Part shown: positions 11,120 through 23,549 of the stretch, in pieces
How positions within the stretch are numbered: position 1 is the first letter of the stretch
Layout: every line of letters starts with the position of its first letter
Source: Dryas octopetala
Taxonomy: Eukaryota > Streptophyta > Magnoliopsida > Rosales > Rosaceae
DNA length: 64,000 nt
Direction of reading: 5' to 3'
Assembly: GCA_963921425.1 (NCBI GenBank)
Contig: OY992836.1
Coordinates: forward strand, 14,897,614 to 14,961,613
Translations under genes and position numbers: made by a program
The notes under the pieces: model-generated
The model's database searches: none
Seen by the model: the letters and a program-made list of their open reading frames with translations, nothing else
Told to the model about the DNA's origin: nothing

Positions 11120-13319
11120 AGGGGTAAAGAAATGTTGGACACAGAGGATGCTTGGTTGATTGTTGTTGGCTTTCCAAACCCACCCAACTGCACACCCCCT
11201 ACTTATTGTTCCATTTTTCACATCATATATGAACGAAAAGTTTTGGCCAGTCTATCACTATTATGTATATATATTTATATATCATAATAAAATAGGAGGT
11301 GAGCACACCTACGCTTCGCAATGGAGTCAAAGCAAAGAATATTTCCTTATTACACACACACGTTACCTTGTATAAACACGCACAGCTGTCCTCAATTCGA
11401 ATGGCCAATAAGGTCTTTGGAACGATGGTGCACTTTTTTTTTTTTAAGTTTTTGATACCCTAGCATTTAGAGTATACAATTTGAGACCTCAAACCCTAAA
11501 TTGTTACGTTTTGGAGAAAAAAATGCTCAGTTCAAAAGGCCTTGCACCCGTTCAAACGGTATAAGAAATATTAAAAAAAAAAAAAAAAAAAAACTCTTCC
11601 AAATTTTATGATGGCCTTGCAAGAAACTGTCACTTGTGCATTTGAAAGAAAAATAAAGTTATGTGTCACAATTTTCTAATATTTTTTGGGATTTGTCTCT
11701 TATCAAAATTACCAAAGATGACTACCAAGTAGGAACTCATGCAACCTGCATGTTTCTGAGGAAATGTGGGTACAACTTGTAATCTCTTGGGAGTAAAATT
11801 TATGTTATTAAGTATAGTGTATACCACCAAATACAGACCAATTTTATTTTTTAACTTCAATTCTGACGTAAGATGATGATTGTTTTGTACATGTTCTGCA
11901 CAAGCATTATTGCATTTAAGTGGAGTTCTTTGGCACAATAGCAATTGGCAATTGGGTGCATGTATCATCTTATCTTTGTGTACCGGAAGACTTTCTAATT
12001 TGGCAAAAGCCAGTGAGCTACTAATTGGATAATATTGTAGATTGAGTTTGCTCAAGTGGGGCCCGCCCACGCAAGCTAGCTAAGCCAAGGCAACCGGCCG
12101 CGGCCAGCCAGTTACCACTTCCCACGTGGCGTGCCGCTTGCTTGCTTGAGAGTGGAGAAGTAGTGTGAGTAGTGATCGAGCCTGCATTAATGGAATGTTC
12201 CTTTGAAAGATTATTCCCGAGGTTGAATGAATTGTAGGGAAAGCAAAGGCAAACTCGATCTTATCATATCTTCAATCCAAGCTCGACTCACTCACTGTCA
12301 CCCTTTTAACCATATAGTTTCGACTCTCGGATTAGCTGGCTGCCTGGCTTAACTCAATCCCCGCAAGGTTTGGATATTAGAATATACACAAGGGTGGTCC
12401 TAAGGCTAGGTCAAATAGATAATTACTTCAGTTTTAGGTCACAAAATATTGAGAGTTTTTAAATTCTATAATTTTTATTTATACTGATATATTATGTTAG
12501 CTTAAAGCGATGTATATAAAAAATTGTGGGTTCTATTCTGTACTTCTTTTTAAGACTAACCCTAAATATACATAATCATTTATAAATCAATAGATATACA
12601 AATATAGCAAAAATAGTGATACTCTATGTAACAAAATTGTAGCTTGCTTTCTTTCCCTATACTATGAATTTCATGTCATGTATCATATGGATATTATATA
12701 ATATTTGATATCGTGATGTGATCTGAATTTTCAAACATATGAAATAGATTATTCATAATTGAAAAAGAACGGAAATCTTTTTCCAAATAATTTATTTTAA
12801 AGCACTAACAAGTTTTTAACTTTCTTGCTAAAAAATTTAGAGTTTTAGTTATTTGAAATGGTGGTCGATCTTTTATGGTGATCAAAATAATAGTTGAGAC
12901 GATGGTCGAGACAATGATTAGGGTGGTCTTAATCACATAACAACCGCCAATTCTAACACAACGCAATCAAATGATAATTCAATTCTTTGGTAGTATGAGA
13001 GAGCTGAAATTTCAGAGAGTTAAGAAAAAAAAAAAAAAAAAGTAGATAAGGCATGAACATGTGATGTGATGAAATTTCCGAAAAGAATATACTAAAATGA
13101 AAAGCATTATTCTTATCCAAAATAAATAGTTCTGATTTTGTGTAAATAAAAGTACAGATAGACTACAACAAAGTCTCGTACTGTTGATAGTAACATCCAA
13201 AAGTGTTGTTGAAAACAAGATAGATGCCCAGATGGATGAGGCTGCGCTGTTAACCAAGCCGAGCTGATCAACAGAGCCAGCCGACGATAGACGGCGTGAG
13301 CGTGTTGTGTTATATTATA
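11120..13319. other. AT-rich intergenic region
   Basis: No gene is supported. It contains a poly-A run near 11574-11592, a short GC-rich patch at about 12058-12135 with a CCACGTGG box near 12123, and the 9-bp left target duplication TATATTATA (13311-13319) of the neighbouring element. Confidence 0.5.
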
Positions 13320-14147
13320 GGGAAAATTTTTCATTCAGGACACGTACTTTGGGGTCAATCTTAGTTTAGGACACCAGTTTGGGTTTGTGCTAGTTTAGGA
13401 CACATATTTAGGATTTGTATTAATGTGGGACAATCCGTCACCTCTGTCAAGAATTCCGTTAAAAATAGACATGTGCCATGCACATGACCTATTTTCAAGG
13501 GACAAAATGGACAATTCACCATAATATATTAAAATAATTAAAAATAAAACTAAAACAAAAAAGAAAGAAGAACAAGATGGCAGCGCACCCCTTCTCCACC
13601 CAGCCCCAACTCACCTCCGGTGGCCATACTTGCCAGTGACCCCACCATCCCCCCTCTCTATCTCACTCTCTCTCTCCCTCCATTTCTCTATTCCTCTCTT
13701 TGTCTCTTTTTCTCTGCAGATCGCACCCTCCTTTTTCTCTCTCTATTTCTCTGCACATCGCCCCAACCACCTCTAGCGGTGGCCTTACCCACCGGCGACG
13801 ACCCACCCTCCCCCCTCTCTCTCTTTCTCTCTTCATCTCCGCACCTCTCTTCATTATGTTCTTCTCAAACCTCTCCACCTTCCTATCAGCCAAACGCCTC
13901 GATGTTGTCTGCAAAAACCCAATACACATATACATCCCAATTTCAGATCTACCAAAACCCTTTCCATCAATTTAAACTAAATAGTTCACCATCTTCATAT
14001 TATTACAGATCTGAATCAAAGCATACGCCTTTAGACAAAACCCAAATTACTTGATCTAAAATTACAGATCTGATTAATGAGATTGAGAAACAATCAAACA
14101 CGAGTTGGGGCTGGGTGGAGAAGGGGTGCGCAGATGGAACAGAGGGA

Positions 14148-14200
<53 letters not shown>

Positions 14201-14886
14201 GAGGAGACGGCCGGGAAGGTGGTCGGCGTCAGGTGGCTGGGCCATGTGCGCTTGCAGGGGGCGCGAAGGAGAGAGAGAACAGAGGAGAGAGAGAGAGAGA
14301 GCGGCGGGCTGGCAAAGGGGACTGGTCTGGGGGGGTTGGCGCCGGCAAGAACAGCTCGCCGATGATCTTGGGTTGTCGGGGAAAGTGGCCGGAGGGGCTG
14401 GACTTGGGTGGAGCTGGGTGTGTGCAGGGAGTGCTGCCCGAGAGAGAGAGAAGTGAGAATAAGAGAGAGAGAGAGAGAGAGAAGAGAGGGTGGGTCGTCG
14501 CCGGCAGTAAAGCCACCGCCGGAGGTGGTTGGGGCTGAGTGAAAACGGGGGGTGAGGGGGGGGAGATCTGCATCTCCCTCTTCAATCCTTTTTTTTTTCC
14601 GTGTTTTTTGTGTTTATAGTTTTAAACTTTTTTAATATATTTTTAGTTTTAATCTTGTTTATTTTTAATTATTTTAATATATTATGGTGAATTGTCCATT
14701 TTGTCCCTTGAAAATAGGTCATGTGCATGGCACATGTCTATTTTTAACGGAATTCTTGACGGAGGTGACGGATTGTCCCACATTAATACAAATTCTAAAT
14801 ATGTGTCCTAAACTAGCACAAATCCAAACTGGTGTCCTAAACTAAGATTGACCCCAAACTAGGTGTCCTGTTTGAAAATTTTTCCC
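13320..14886. mobile_element. Non-autonomous Mutator-like element with long terminal inverted repeats
   Basis: A 1567-bp insertion is bounded by a perfect 9-bp target duplication TATATTATA (13311-13319 and 14887-14895). The ends are inverted copies starting GGGAAAATTTTTC, and the inverted similarity continues for about 240 bp on each side (13320-13557 against about 14645-14886), including repeated TTTAGGACAC motifs. The 9-bp duplication and long TIRs point to a MULE. The interior (13558-14640) is low-complexity CT/GA and GC-rich DNA with further internal inverted copies (around 13575-13615 against 14102-14135). No transposase is present; open frames in the interior follow base composition. 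Confidence 0.85.
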
Positions 14887-16062
14887 TATATTATATCCAT
14901 GATTTTGGTTTGTGCATGAAGAAAGAAGACACCGAAAGAGATCTCGAGCTGTCGTTTCTGTGCAGTTTATGTAGACAAATTTGCCGTGTGGGTGTCATGG
15001 GTTGGGCTAAAAGCCTAAAACCCAACCCTTTTTTTTATTTTTTATTTTTATATATAATTATGTAAGTATTTATATATATAAGTTGAGGTAAATGTTAATT
15101 TTATTGAGTCTATATATATAAATCTCTCTGTTTTATATAGTCTGTATGTACCATGGGCATGTCGCCAAGGTCTCTCTGATCACGACAACATAACGAATCT
15201 AATTCGTGAGTGATCTCTGGTCACTATGTTTTTTGAGCCATTTATATAGATAGATAAGCAAGGATCTACCATAGCTATGCTCTACTTAATTGTCTCCACG
15301 ACCTGAGGATCTATTAATGTTGCTCACCAATTATTGAGGTTAGGCTCACTTTCTCTCTTCTGGGTTTTTGTTTTTCTTCTTTAAAATTGTGTAGTGGTAT
15401 TGAATTGAGCTGTGAAATTCATGAATTGGTATTTGGAGTATTGGGAGAGAGAGAATTGGGAGCTTCATCTTGGGAACCACCTTGGTTTCTTGAGAATTGG
15501 AGTGAAAGTTGGAGAATTTGTTGGTGTGAAAGGGATTTGAGAATTGCTGGGTCGACAAGTAAAAGAAAACAAAATGAAAATTTAGGAGTTTGACAGAGTA
15601 CAGAGTGGTGGGGTATTAAAGAAAAAAAAAAAAGCCAAAAAGTGGAAGTGAAATTCTTTATAATTGAAAAAGTAGGAGAAAAGTAACTAGAATAACACAA
15701 ACAGGGAAGTGAGTGCCCCAAAAGATCCAAGCCCAGAAGTAGAAGGGCAAGTAAGGATCGATTCTATTCTAAAGCCTTCCTCTTCTCTACTTTCACACAG
15801 ACACACACATACATATTGTCTTCTAATTTTGTAGAATTATCATCCAGTGCATGTCATACACTTCAATTTTTGTCACTTGGTTATATTCCTTCTTTAAATT
15901 ATTGCTCCAGCCAGCTTTATCTGTAAGTGGATATCGTAATTCATGTTGTTCTGTTTATATTTTGGTTGTTTGAAGGTCATTTAGAAGTACGTGTGGTTTA
16001 AGTTATAGTGGGTGTTGAGTAATTTAGATCATGTTATGGGCCTTATGGTGGTTTGCAGGGAA
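14887..16062. other. Intergenic and MAPK 5' leader
   Basis: Contains the right target duplication (14887-14895), AT-rich DNA, and probably the promoter and spliced leader of the MAP kinase. A GTTTGCAG acceptor ends at 16058, four bases before the ATG. No other gene is supported. Confidence 0.5.
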
Positions 16063-17535
16063 ATGGCAACTTTAGTTGAGCCTCCGAATGGAATTAGGCA
16101 ACATGGGAAGCATTATTACTCAATGTGGCAAACGCTGTTCGAGGTTGACACCAAGTATGTTCCGATCAAACCCATAGGGAGAGGAGCATATGGGGTAGTG
16201 TGCTCATCGATCAATAGAGAAACGACTGAGAAAGTTGCAATCAAGAAGATCAATAATGTGTTTGAGAACAGCATTGATGCGTTGAGGACTCTGAGGGAGT
16301 TGAAGCTTCTTAGACATATCCGGCACGAGAATGTGATTGCATTGAAGGATGTTATGATGCCTATCCACAGGACAAGTTTTAAGGATGTGTATTTTGTTTA
16401 TGAGCTCATGGATACGGATCTTCATCAAATTATAAAGTCCACACAACCACTTTCCAATGACCATTGCAAATACTTTCTATTTCAGGTTAATACTTTCTCT
16501 CAACTAGTGTTATGTTACCTCATTAATATTTTCAACTAGTCATCCCAATTGCTTGATGCTACTATTATGCTAAATTAATTCACAGAGACGTAAATGGTTC
16601 TGGGACAAGGAATATGGGAACTTAATGCAGAAGGCATGTTACCAAAGTATATGTTAACCAAATATGAGAGACATTGCAGCCTCTTGCATTTTCTTATGTT
16701 GAACTTGACACTCTGGGGGTTTCTATATATGCATTGCAAAGCTTGAAAAAATGTGATTCCATACCAAGCTTCAGTTGATTTTGAGCTCTATTTTGTTCCA
16801 ATGGTTATACTGCTTTTGACTAATTTGGATTTTGCATTGTAGTTGCTTCGAGGGCTCAAGTATCTTCATTCAGCAAACATCCTTCACCGGGACCTGAAGC
16901 CTGGGAACCTGCTCATCAATTCTAACTGCGACTTGAAGATATGTGATTTTGGGTTGGCCCGAACCAGCAGAGGTACTGGCCAGTTCATGACAGAGTATGT
17001 TGTCACTCGCTGGTATCGTGCACCAGAGCTGCTATTGTGCTGTGACAATTATGGAACATCCATTGACGTCTGGTCCGTGGGATGCATCTTCGCTGAAATT
17101 CTTGGCCGGAAGCCAATCTTCCCTGGAACTGAATGCCTCAACCAACTAAAACTAATCATCAATGTTCTTGGTAGCCAGCATGAACCTGATCTTGGTTTCA
17201 TTGACAATCCAAAAGCAAGGAAGTACATCAAATCACTGCCCTATTCTCGGGGGACACATTTTTCCCGTCTATACCCTCATGCTGATCCTTTAGCCATAGA
17301 CTTGTTGCAAAGGATGCTTGTGTTTGATCCAACTAAGAGAATCACTGTCACAGAAGCACTCCAACACCCTTACATGTCAGGGCTCTATGATCCAAGATGC
17401 AATCCCCTTGCCCAGGTTCCGGTCAACCTTGACATAGACGAGAATTTAGGGGAACATATGATTAGGGAGATGATGTGGAATGAGATGCTTCACTACCATC
17501 CAGAAGCTGCTGCTGTGAACGCAATGCCTAGGTAA
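16063..17535 (+). CDS. MPK7: Group C mitogen-activated protein kinase (MPK7-like)
   Basis: Serine/threonine kinase terminating a MAPK cascade in cytosol and nucleus. Two exons, 16063-16485 and 16843-17535, give 371 residues. Visible motifs are the glycine loop [10 protein letters not shown], the VAIKK lysine, the catalytic loop [14 protein letters not shown], and the activation motif T-E-Y at residues 191-193 (within [16 protein letters not shown]), the phosphorylation target of MAPK kinases. The N terminus [10 protein letters not shown] and the two-exon layout fit the MPK1/2/7/14 group; MPK7 is the closest by recollection. I start at 16063 because a leader acceptor sits just upstream and [10 protein letters not shown] is the family N terminus; the upstream ATG at 16012 would translate leader intron. 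No lesion is seen. Confidence 0.93.
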
Positions 17536-18065
17536 TTCTCAAAAGGCTTTCCTCAACAATGTTTCTTTGGCTAATGTGTTTTCTTAAGAACCATGCATTT
17601 GAGGAATATGTTGTTAGTCATAATGATATTACCAAGATTTTGTATTATCTTGTTTGGTAGTTTGAGGTCTCTGTATGGGACATGCTGTCTTGTAACTCTG
17701 TATATAATTATGCTTGTTATTTGTAGTCCATGACTTTGGTCTTGTATTATTGATAATGCATGTCAGACATTTCCTGAAAAACCAAAGGAATTGAATAAAG
17801 ATGTGTCAATTTTTATTCTGTTATTTTTCTTATTTTTGCACATGTTTATAAGCCATACATGAAAATGTAAGCAAATGAGAGGATGTTGCTGTTTATTTTG
17901 GATTATGGACATCAATGTGTGTATGGATCTGGTTGGGCCAAGGCATGGGCTCAAACGCACTCAGGCATGTTCATAGGGGACAGCCCAAATAGTTCAGGGT
18001 ATCACAAAATCAGGATGAGCCAATAACTTGTACGAATAAAAAACAGAGAGCTGAGATTCATAATA
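17536..18065. other. MAPK 3' flank
   Basis: AT-rich 3' UTR and flank. No coding potential is supported. Confidence 0.4.
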
Positions 18066-18074
18066 TAACAAAAA

Positions 18075-18440
18075 GGGTTAAATACAAAAATAGTCCATGA
18101 ACTTTACAGTGAATCTCAGTTTGGTCCACTAACTATAAAAAGTGTCAATTTGGTCCACAAACTTTCCAATTTGTACCAAAACAATACAAACGCTAACTTT
18201 CATCCGAAAATTAACGGAATTGATCATATGAAAATATGATGAACGGATTGAAATGTCTTTGAAAATGTGGTCACTTGTTGTGCACATGACCACTTTTCGT
18301 TAAATTTTTTGATAGAAGTTAACGTTTGTACTGCTTTGATACAATTTGAAAAGTTCGTGGACCAAATTGACACTTTTTATAGTTAGTGGACTAAATTGAG
18401 ATTCACTGTAAAGTTTGTGGACCATTTTTGTATTTAACTC
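18075..18440. mobile_element. 366-bp MITE with 9-bp target duplication (Mutator type)
   Basis: Bounded by the perfect 9-bp duplication TAACAAAAA (18066-18074 and 18441-18449). The ends are inverted copies: left GGGTTAAATACAAAAATAG, right end complementary to it with one early mismatch. Inverted similarity continues inward (GTGAATCTCAGTTTGGTCCA and its complement), so most of the element can fold back. No ORF. The 9-bp duplication favours a Mutator-derived MITE. Confidence 0.85.
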
Positions 18441-18449
18441 TAACAAAAA

Positions 18450-20172
18450 TGGTTCTTTGCATGTTACCTCTGAAACAGAATCTAAGAGTCAGAAATTATA
18501 TTTAAATTCAAGACCTCAAAGTTATTAAAGGAAAAAAATTATTGTAAATCATGAACAGCACCATGGACTGGCTCCTCTTTCAGTCTTCATATTAGTATTA
18601 TGTTAGCCAAGCATACGTGGGTTCGGTTTGGATGTGAAACAGTAACAAGCCGGTTCGTCAATTGACTTGAGGTGTGGCCCGATTAAAAAAATAAGTCGAA
18701 ACAACTGAACAGACCTTAAAGAGATAGGCTACTAATTAGATCAGTGATGGTCTCAAATCATAAATGTGGTATGGTAGTGGTCCAATTTATTAAATTTGAG
18801 TCCAGTACCTAAGCTAGATACTAAGATTACTATCAAGCTCCATAACCTACTATAATATAAAAGCAAGCATGTCACTCCCAAAATACATAAAGAAAAGAAA
18901 GCACACTATTTGAGACCCAAGACCTTGACAGAAGAGTACTTGATAAGAATAAGATCGTGGATTATGCAATTTTATGCTTCTAACTTTTTACTCCAAAAAC
19001 CCACTAACAGCTATCCCACCCACTGACCATACCACTACTCCTATTGCCTGCAGGTTTCGTCTTGCCTTCCCTGCCCTTTCTTTTTGAATAATTGGGTCCT
19101 ACTCCAAGCCTCCAAGGCATGCATGCAACTTGCAAAAGTGCCATATATACTGCCATGTGCTTTTTATGGCACATAAAGTTTCCGCAGATTTCATTGGTTT
19201 CAGATATCTACCTTGTGTTCAGCACTGTTCAATATATATATATATATATATATATCATGAAAAGATGGTTGAAAGAGAACCAGCAGCTGGCATCTTTAAT
19301 TGGATGGATTACTTATATCGACCTCTATAAGCACATGGTATCTAAAAAGAGGAATATCCTGTATAAATATATTTGAGCATATATGCATGCAATTATGCAA
19401 TTAATACATATATGGAAATCCAAATATGAAGTTTCCAAGGGAGATCATATTGTTTCTAAAGCAAAGCAAATCGGTTACCAAAATTTATTACGACTAGAGG
19501 CTTGTCTAGAGCATATATACATACATACAATTCATGCTTAGAAATAGAATTCAAAGTTAAACACATGAGGAATGACGTTTGAGTCTCAGCAGCAAGGGTT
19601 TTGCTTTTCTTCTCTGCTTTTTTCTTTCTACAAAGCACACAGCTAGCTTGTGTAGACTGGCCTGACTTGTAAACTTTTACTATTTATTTTGTGGACCAGC
19701 GTTCATAGTCTGACGACTCTGACTCTGACCACATGCATGTGCAATTGTACTGCTGAGATTACACCAGATCCACCACTGTCCACAGTCCATTACTTCAATA
19801 GTTCAATGTACATGGCCTTAATTTTTAGCTATTCAAATAAAGTTAGAGGCCAACAAACATAGTCAACTGTGAATTTGAGCTATACATTCTCACAAGAATA
19901 AACTTAATCAACAATTCAGATTTACATTTGACAACATAAGCATTTTATGTTAGGAAGCTGTATCTGTAACTGGTAAGAGAGCGTTTTCGTATATCCCAAT
20001 CCAAAGAAAATAGATAAATATATCATGATGGAAATTATTAATATAGACCGGACTTAGCACTTATTAGGAGTTGCATTATATTATATTCTTTTCCTTGTTA
20101 TATTTTAAGACATCTTGTTAAATTTCTTAGTAGTTTAATTATTTCTTTAATTACAGCGGGCGCTGCAGCTGG
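18450..20172. other. Intergenic, promoter side of the bZIP gene
   Basis: AT-rich with a (TA)n tract near 19231-19255. No gene is supported. Confidence 0.4.
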
Positions 20173-20173
20173 T

Positions 20174-20182
20174 CTATATAAT
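20174..20182 (+). promoter_or_regulatory. Probable TATA box of the bZIP gene
   Basis: CTATATAAT about 335 bp upstream of the first uORF and about 700 bp upstream of the main ATG, followed by a pyrimidine-rich leader. This fits a long 5' UTR that includes the CT tract and the uORFs. Confidence 0.5.
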
Positions 20183-20244
20183 TCCACCATCCATCTCCCT
20201 TCAAAGCCTCCTCCTCCTTAAGTTTTCCTTTTACTCACAAATTT

Positions 20245-20332
<88 letters not shown>
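20245..20332 (+). repeat. (CT)n microsatellite in the bZIP leader
   Basis: An almost pure CT dinucleotide run of about 88 bases between the likely TATA box and the uORFs. It is probably transcribed as part of the 5' UTR. Confidence 0.9.
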
Positions 20333-20334
<2 letters not shown>

Positions 20335-20509
20335 GTTTCCTGCTATAGCTAGCTAGCCCCTTGGTTCTGAAATCCTGTGTCTATCTGCTTAAAACTTCAT
20401 CTTATCAATTCCCATCATCCCCATATAATCTAGAAATATCTCCTTTCATCTCTTTCATTAGAATCATCTGCCTCATATCCATCGATCACTTTGGTACTTG
20501 TTTTCTCTA

Positions 20510-20557
20510 ATGGTTAAACATACAAAGTTCTTGATGTTTGAGCTTGAGCTAGACTGA
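20510..20557 (+). CDS. Leader uORF1, overlapping the next uORF by one base
   Basis: ATG at 20510, 15 codons, stop TGA at 20555-20557. The last A of the stop is the first base of the next ATG (TGATG). It is too short for a function of its own; its position suggests a role in scanning or reinitiation before the sucrose-control uORF. Confidence 0.5.
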   Translation: MVKHTKFLMFELELD

Positions 20558-20682
20558 TGTCTCCAGTACTCTGTGAAATCCTCCTCTCTGGGTCTTTGAT
20601 AAACTCCACCCTTCGCCGCAGAACCCACTTAGTTCAATCCTTCTCTGTTGTCTTCCTCTACTGGTTCTACGTCTTCTCATGA
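20557..20682 (+). CDS. Conserved sucrose-control uORF (SC peptide)
   Basis: A 41-codon uORF opening MSPVLCEILLSGSL, with RRRTHLVQSF in the middle and ending VVFLYWFYVFS. This is the conserved peptide of group S1 bZIP leaders (CPuORF family). In Arabidopsis the nascent peptide stalls ribosomes at high sucrose and represses translation of bZIP11. The conserved C-terminal block is complete here, so sucrose-induced repression is expected. It lies 189 bp upstream of the main ATG. Confidence 0.93.
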   Translation: MSPVLCEILLSGSLINSTLRRRTHLVQSFSVVFLYWFYVFS

Positions 20683-20690
20683 ACACCTAA
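20679..20690 (+). CDS. Minimal uORF3 (MNT) overlapping the SC uORF stop
   Basis: ATG-AAC-ACC-TAA. The ATG overlaps the TGA stop of the sucrose-control uORF (CATGA). It could affect reinitiation; this is inference. Confidence 0.4.
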   Translation: MNT

Positions 20691-20871
20691 GATCACACCT
20701 ATAAATCTCCATAAAATACCTCTTCATCCCATTTTATAACTAATACTATTGCTTATTTGAGTTTTTTTCTTTCATTTTTTCAAATAATTAGCATCTGGGT
20801 CTTCAAATAATTACTCTAATCTTTCTTGGAAAGAAAGAAAAATTTGGTCTTTTTGTCAAGCTATTGTAGGC

Positions 20872-21348
20872 ATGGGTTTTTCTAGTGGAGCTTCTTCAGG
20901 GTCCAGCACAATTCAGATCAACTCAGGCTCTGAAGGAGATCCTCAACAAGTTATGGATCAAAGAAAACGGAAGAGAATGGTGTCCAATCGCGAATCGGCG
21001 CGTCGGTCTCGGGTGCGCAAGCAGGAGTACCTGAACGATCTGACGGCTCAGGTTGCTCAGCTGAAGAAGGACAACAATCAAATCATATCAAGCATGAATG
21101 TCACCAACCAACTCTACATGAACCTTGAGGCTGAGAACTCAGTGCTCAGAGCTCAAATGGCTGAGCTCACCAACGGATTACAGTCTCTCAATGATATCAT
21201 TGACTGTATTAACTCAAGAAAATGGCTTTTTGAGACTGAAGACGAAACTGATAATCTCATTGGCTGTGATGATGGGTCTCTTAACCCATGGAGTAGTCTC
21301 TGTTTGAATCAACCAATTATGGCTTCTGCTGACATGTTTATGTGTTAA
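20872..21348 (+). CDS. bZIP11: Group S1 bZIP transcription factor (bZIP11-like)
   Basis: Intronless 158-residue nuclear DNA-binding protein. The N terminus is Ser/Gly-rich. The basic region RKRKRMVSNRESARRSRVRK has the invariant N-x7-R spacing from N39. A leucine zipper with long heptads follows (YLNDLTAQVAQLKKDN, then LYMNLEAENSVLRAQ). S1 bZIPs heterodimerise with group C bZIPs on ACGT boxes and reprogramme amino acid and sugar metabolism during energy deprivation. Short length, lack of introns and the SC uORF upstream together identify the S1 group; which S1 member it is (bZIP2, 11, 44 or 53) is less certain. Confidence 0.93.
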   Translation: MGFSSGASSGSSTIQINSGSEGDPQQVMDQRKRKRMVSNRESARRSRVRKQEYLNDLTAQVAQLKKDNNQIISSMNVTNQLYMNLEAENSVLRAQMAELTNGLQSLNDIIDCINSRKWLFETEDETDNLIGCDDGSLNPWSSLCLNQPIMASADMFMC

Positions 21349-23549
21349 AACTTAATGGGTTAGTAAATCTTGGGTTAAAATGTTATAATTGGTTTTTGTT
21401 GAAAAAAATTTCTCTATTACGGTTTATCGCATGGACAACTCAACAAAAAAAAATGCAAATACACCCGTAAAGAAAGTTGTATTCGTATTTGTAATAGTGT
21501 TTTCTTTGTCTTGAGAGAAGTTGGTTTTGTGAGAAATTAGTGAAAGATTAACTGAGAACTCCATGGCATATGTAAGCTATCTTGTATGGTTTTGTTGTAA
21601 TTAATTCTAAAATAAAATAATTATAACTTACTGTGTTGAGTAATCTCTCTCTCTTTTCTTCTGCAGCTTCATACCTTTCCACTTTAATGGGTGTTATGTC
21701 ACTAATGATGGCGTACTGAACTAACAATTAAATGGATTTGGACAAACCATCAATTAAAAATAGAAAAAGTGGCATTATTGTGTATTGTTTTGTATGGTTT
21801 TCTTGGTTGGATCATATGGTTAGACAAATTTAGTGGACTCTAAAGTTTGATATTTTAAATTTTGGGTGCTTTGCTGATAGGGATGCTTTTCTATAAGCAA
21901 TATTGATAAGCTCTTTAGACATAATGAACATTATGTTAATTAATTATAAGATCAAATCATAGTTGTTGGGCCATTTAGGTACTCGGAGTTTATTCAGATG
22001 AGAAAGAGAGTCGTGAAAGAAAATCCTAAAAACAGAAAAGATAATTTCTTAGCATGATATTCATGACTAAATGATAAAACCCCTTCTCATTTTTTTATCT
22101 TTTGTAAAGGAAAAAACAAATAGGAAGATTCCCTACAGTTAATAGTTAACAAGTCAATTGTTCCACTAGTTATTCTCTTCCAAAAAGTACAAATTAATAC
22201 TGTTGGAAGACAAATCCTGCGTCATTTTTAATCACCAAATAGTCGTGTTTAATACTTTAATTAGGGTTTCTTATATTTTTTAATCAATGAGAAAGAAATA
22301 AAAAGCAAGGTGCATCACATCTGATTTACATGTCACATTGACCAAAACACTCCTGAAATTAAGTCAGGAAACAGGTGCCCATTGTGCAACAAATTAGGTG
22401 TGCTTATTACTTTAAAAAGGGATTGATCCATAAAAGAGTTACTTTTTTCAAATGACAGAATATTAATTAAGGCTTATGAACATAGTTATCAACTAGTTAC
22501 TAATATATATGACTCGCTATTATATTGTGGGCAAGCATAATTTAAATCAAGCACACTTGTCATTAACTATAAATACCTTTTTTTAACCAAAATGAAACTT
22601 GTTTAAATCAAATTGTCAATTATTTCAGAAGACGTAATACAGGTGTTGAGTATCAACCATAGTATCATCATATACATGTTGGTCATGGGCCTCATGGCAC
22701 ATTGGCACTTGCCACCCACTACACCAATTGAAAAGGAAAGACTAATTAAGCAAGATAAGTAGAACTTAATGTCAATGGGGAGATGATGAAAGCATGTGGC
22801 CAACCAATTATGACAGAAAAGCTCACATGAGCTAAACAATGAGAGAGAGAAATTTAGGTCTCCTTATTTTCTATTTATTATTGCCACTTGAATTATAATT
22901 TGCAAAAGCTTAAGTGAAGATTTTTTTTATTCTTAAGCACAAGTAAGCTTCATCTTCAAGTACCTAACTTAATTAATGTTAAAAATGACTGAAAAATGTT
23001 GAAAAATATGTTTCTAATATTAAACAAAAAGAAAATGACTGAATTTAACATGACTTCAAAAGCATTCATTCATAATTCATTCAAGCATTCATATGAATTT
23101 TTTTTTTCTTGGCCATTAGCATTCATATGAAGTTTAATGGTGCCAAAACGACCAGGAATTTAACTAGACTAGACTTAAAAATATGAATCTCATGTTGAAC
23201 AAGAGAAATTACCTTTACAAATCCAAAGTTGAGCAGTTCGATTATGGACAAGAAGATTGAAACTTAAGAACTTAGCTCAAAAACCATTTCCCATTTCTTC
23301 ACAACAATTCATATTCCCTTTTAGTTTTAGCATAACATTAATACAAGAAAACTCAAAACTGCCGCTGATTACACACAAGCATACTTCAAAGGGGCTGATG
23401 GGGGATCTAAATCATACAGATTTCAAAACTTTGAGACTACTACCGCTGGCCAATGCTCCTTGTTCCCTAGAAAACTATAAAACCTCTTTATGCTTAAACT
23501 AAAATAATATAATATAGAAAAATCTTGATCATCTTCTAATCTAACCAGA
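21349..23549. other. bZIP 3' flank and left part of duplication unit A
   Basis: AT-rich DNA without a supported gene. Similarity to unit B begins around 22063. The sequence CATGTGGC at 22793-22800 is the unoccupied counterpart of the hAT insertion site in unit B. Confidence 0.5.

Noticed and set aside
12058..12135. GC-rich patch with a CACGTG box as the promoter of an unseen gene
   Set aside because: No convincing coding exon follows within several kilobases on either strand, so no promoter is claimed.
13620..14585. Several 80-140 residue frames inside the MULE
   Set aside because: Low-complexity Ser/Leu/Pro or Arg/Glu peptides from CT and GA runs, with overlapping frames on both strands.
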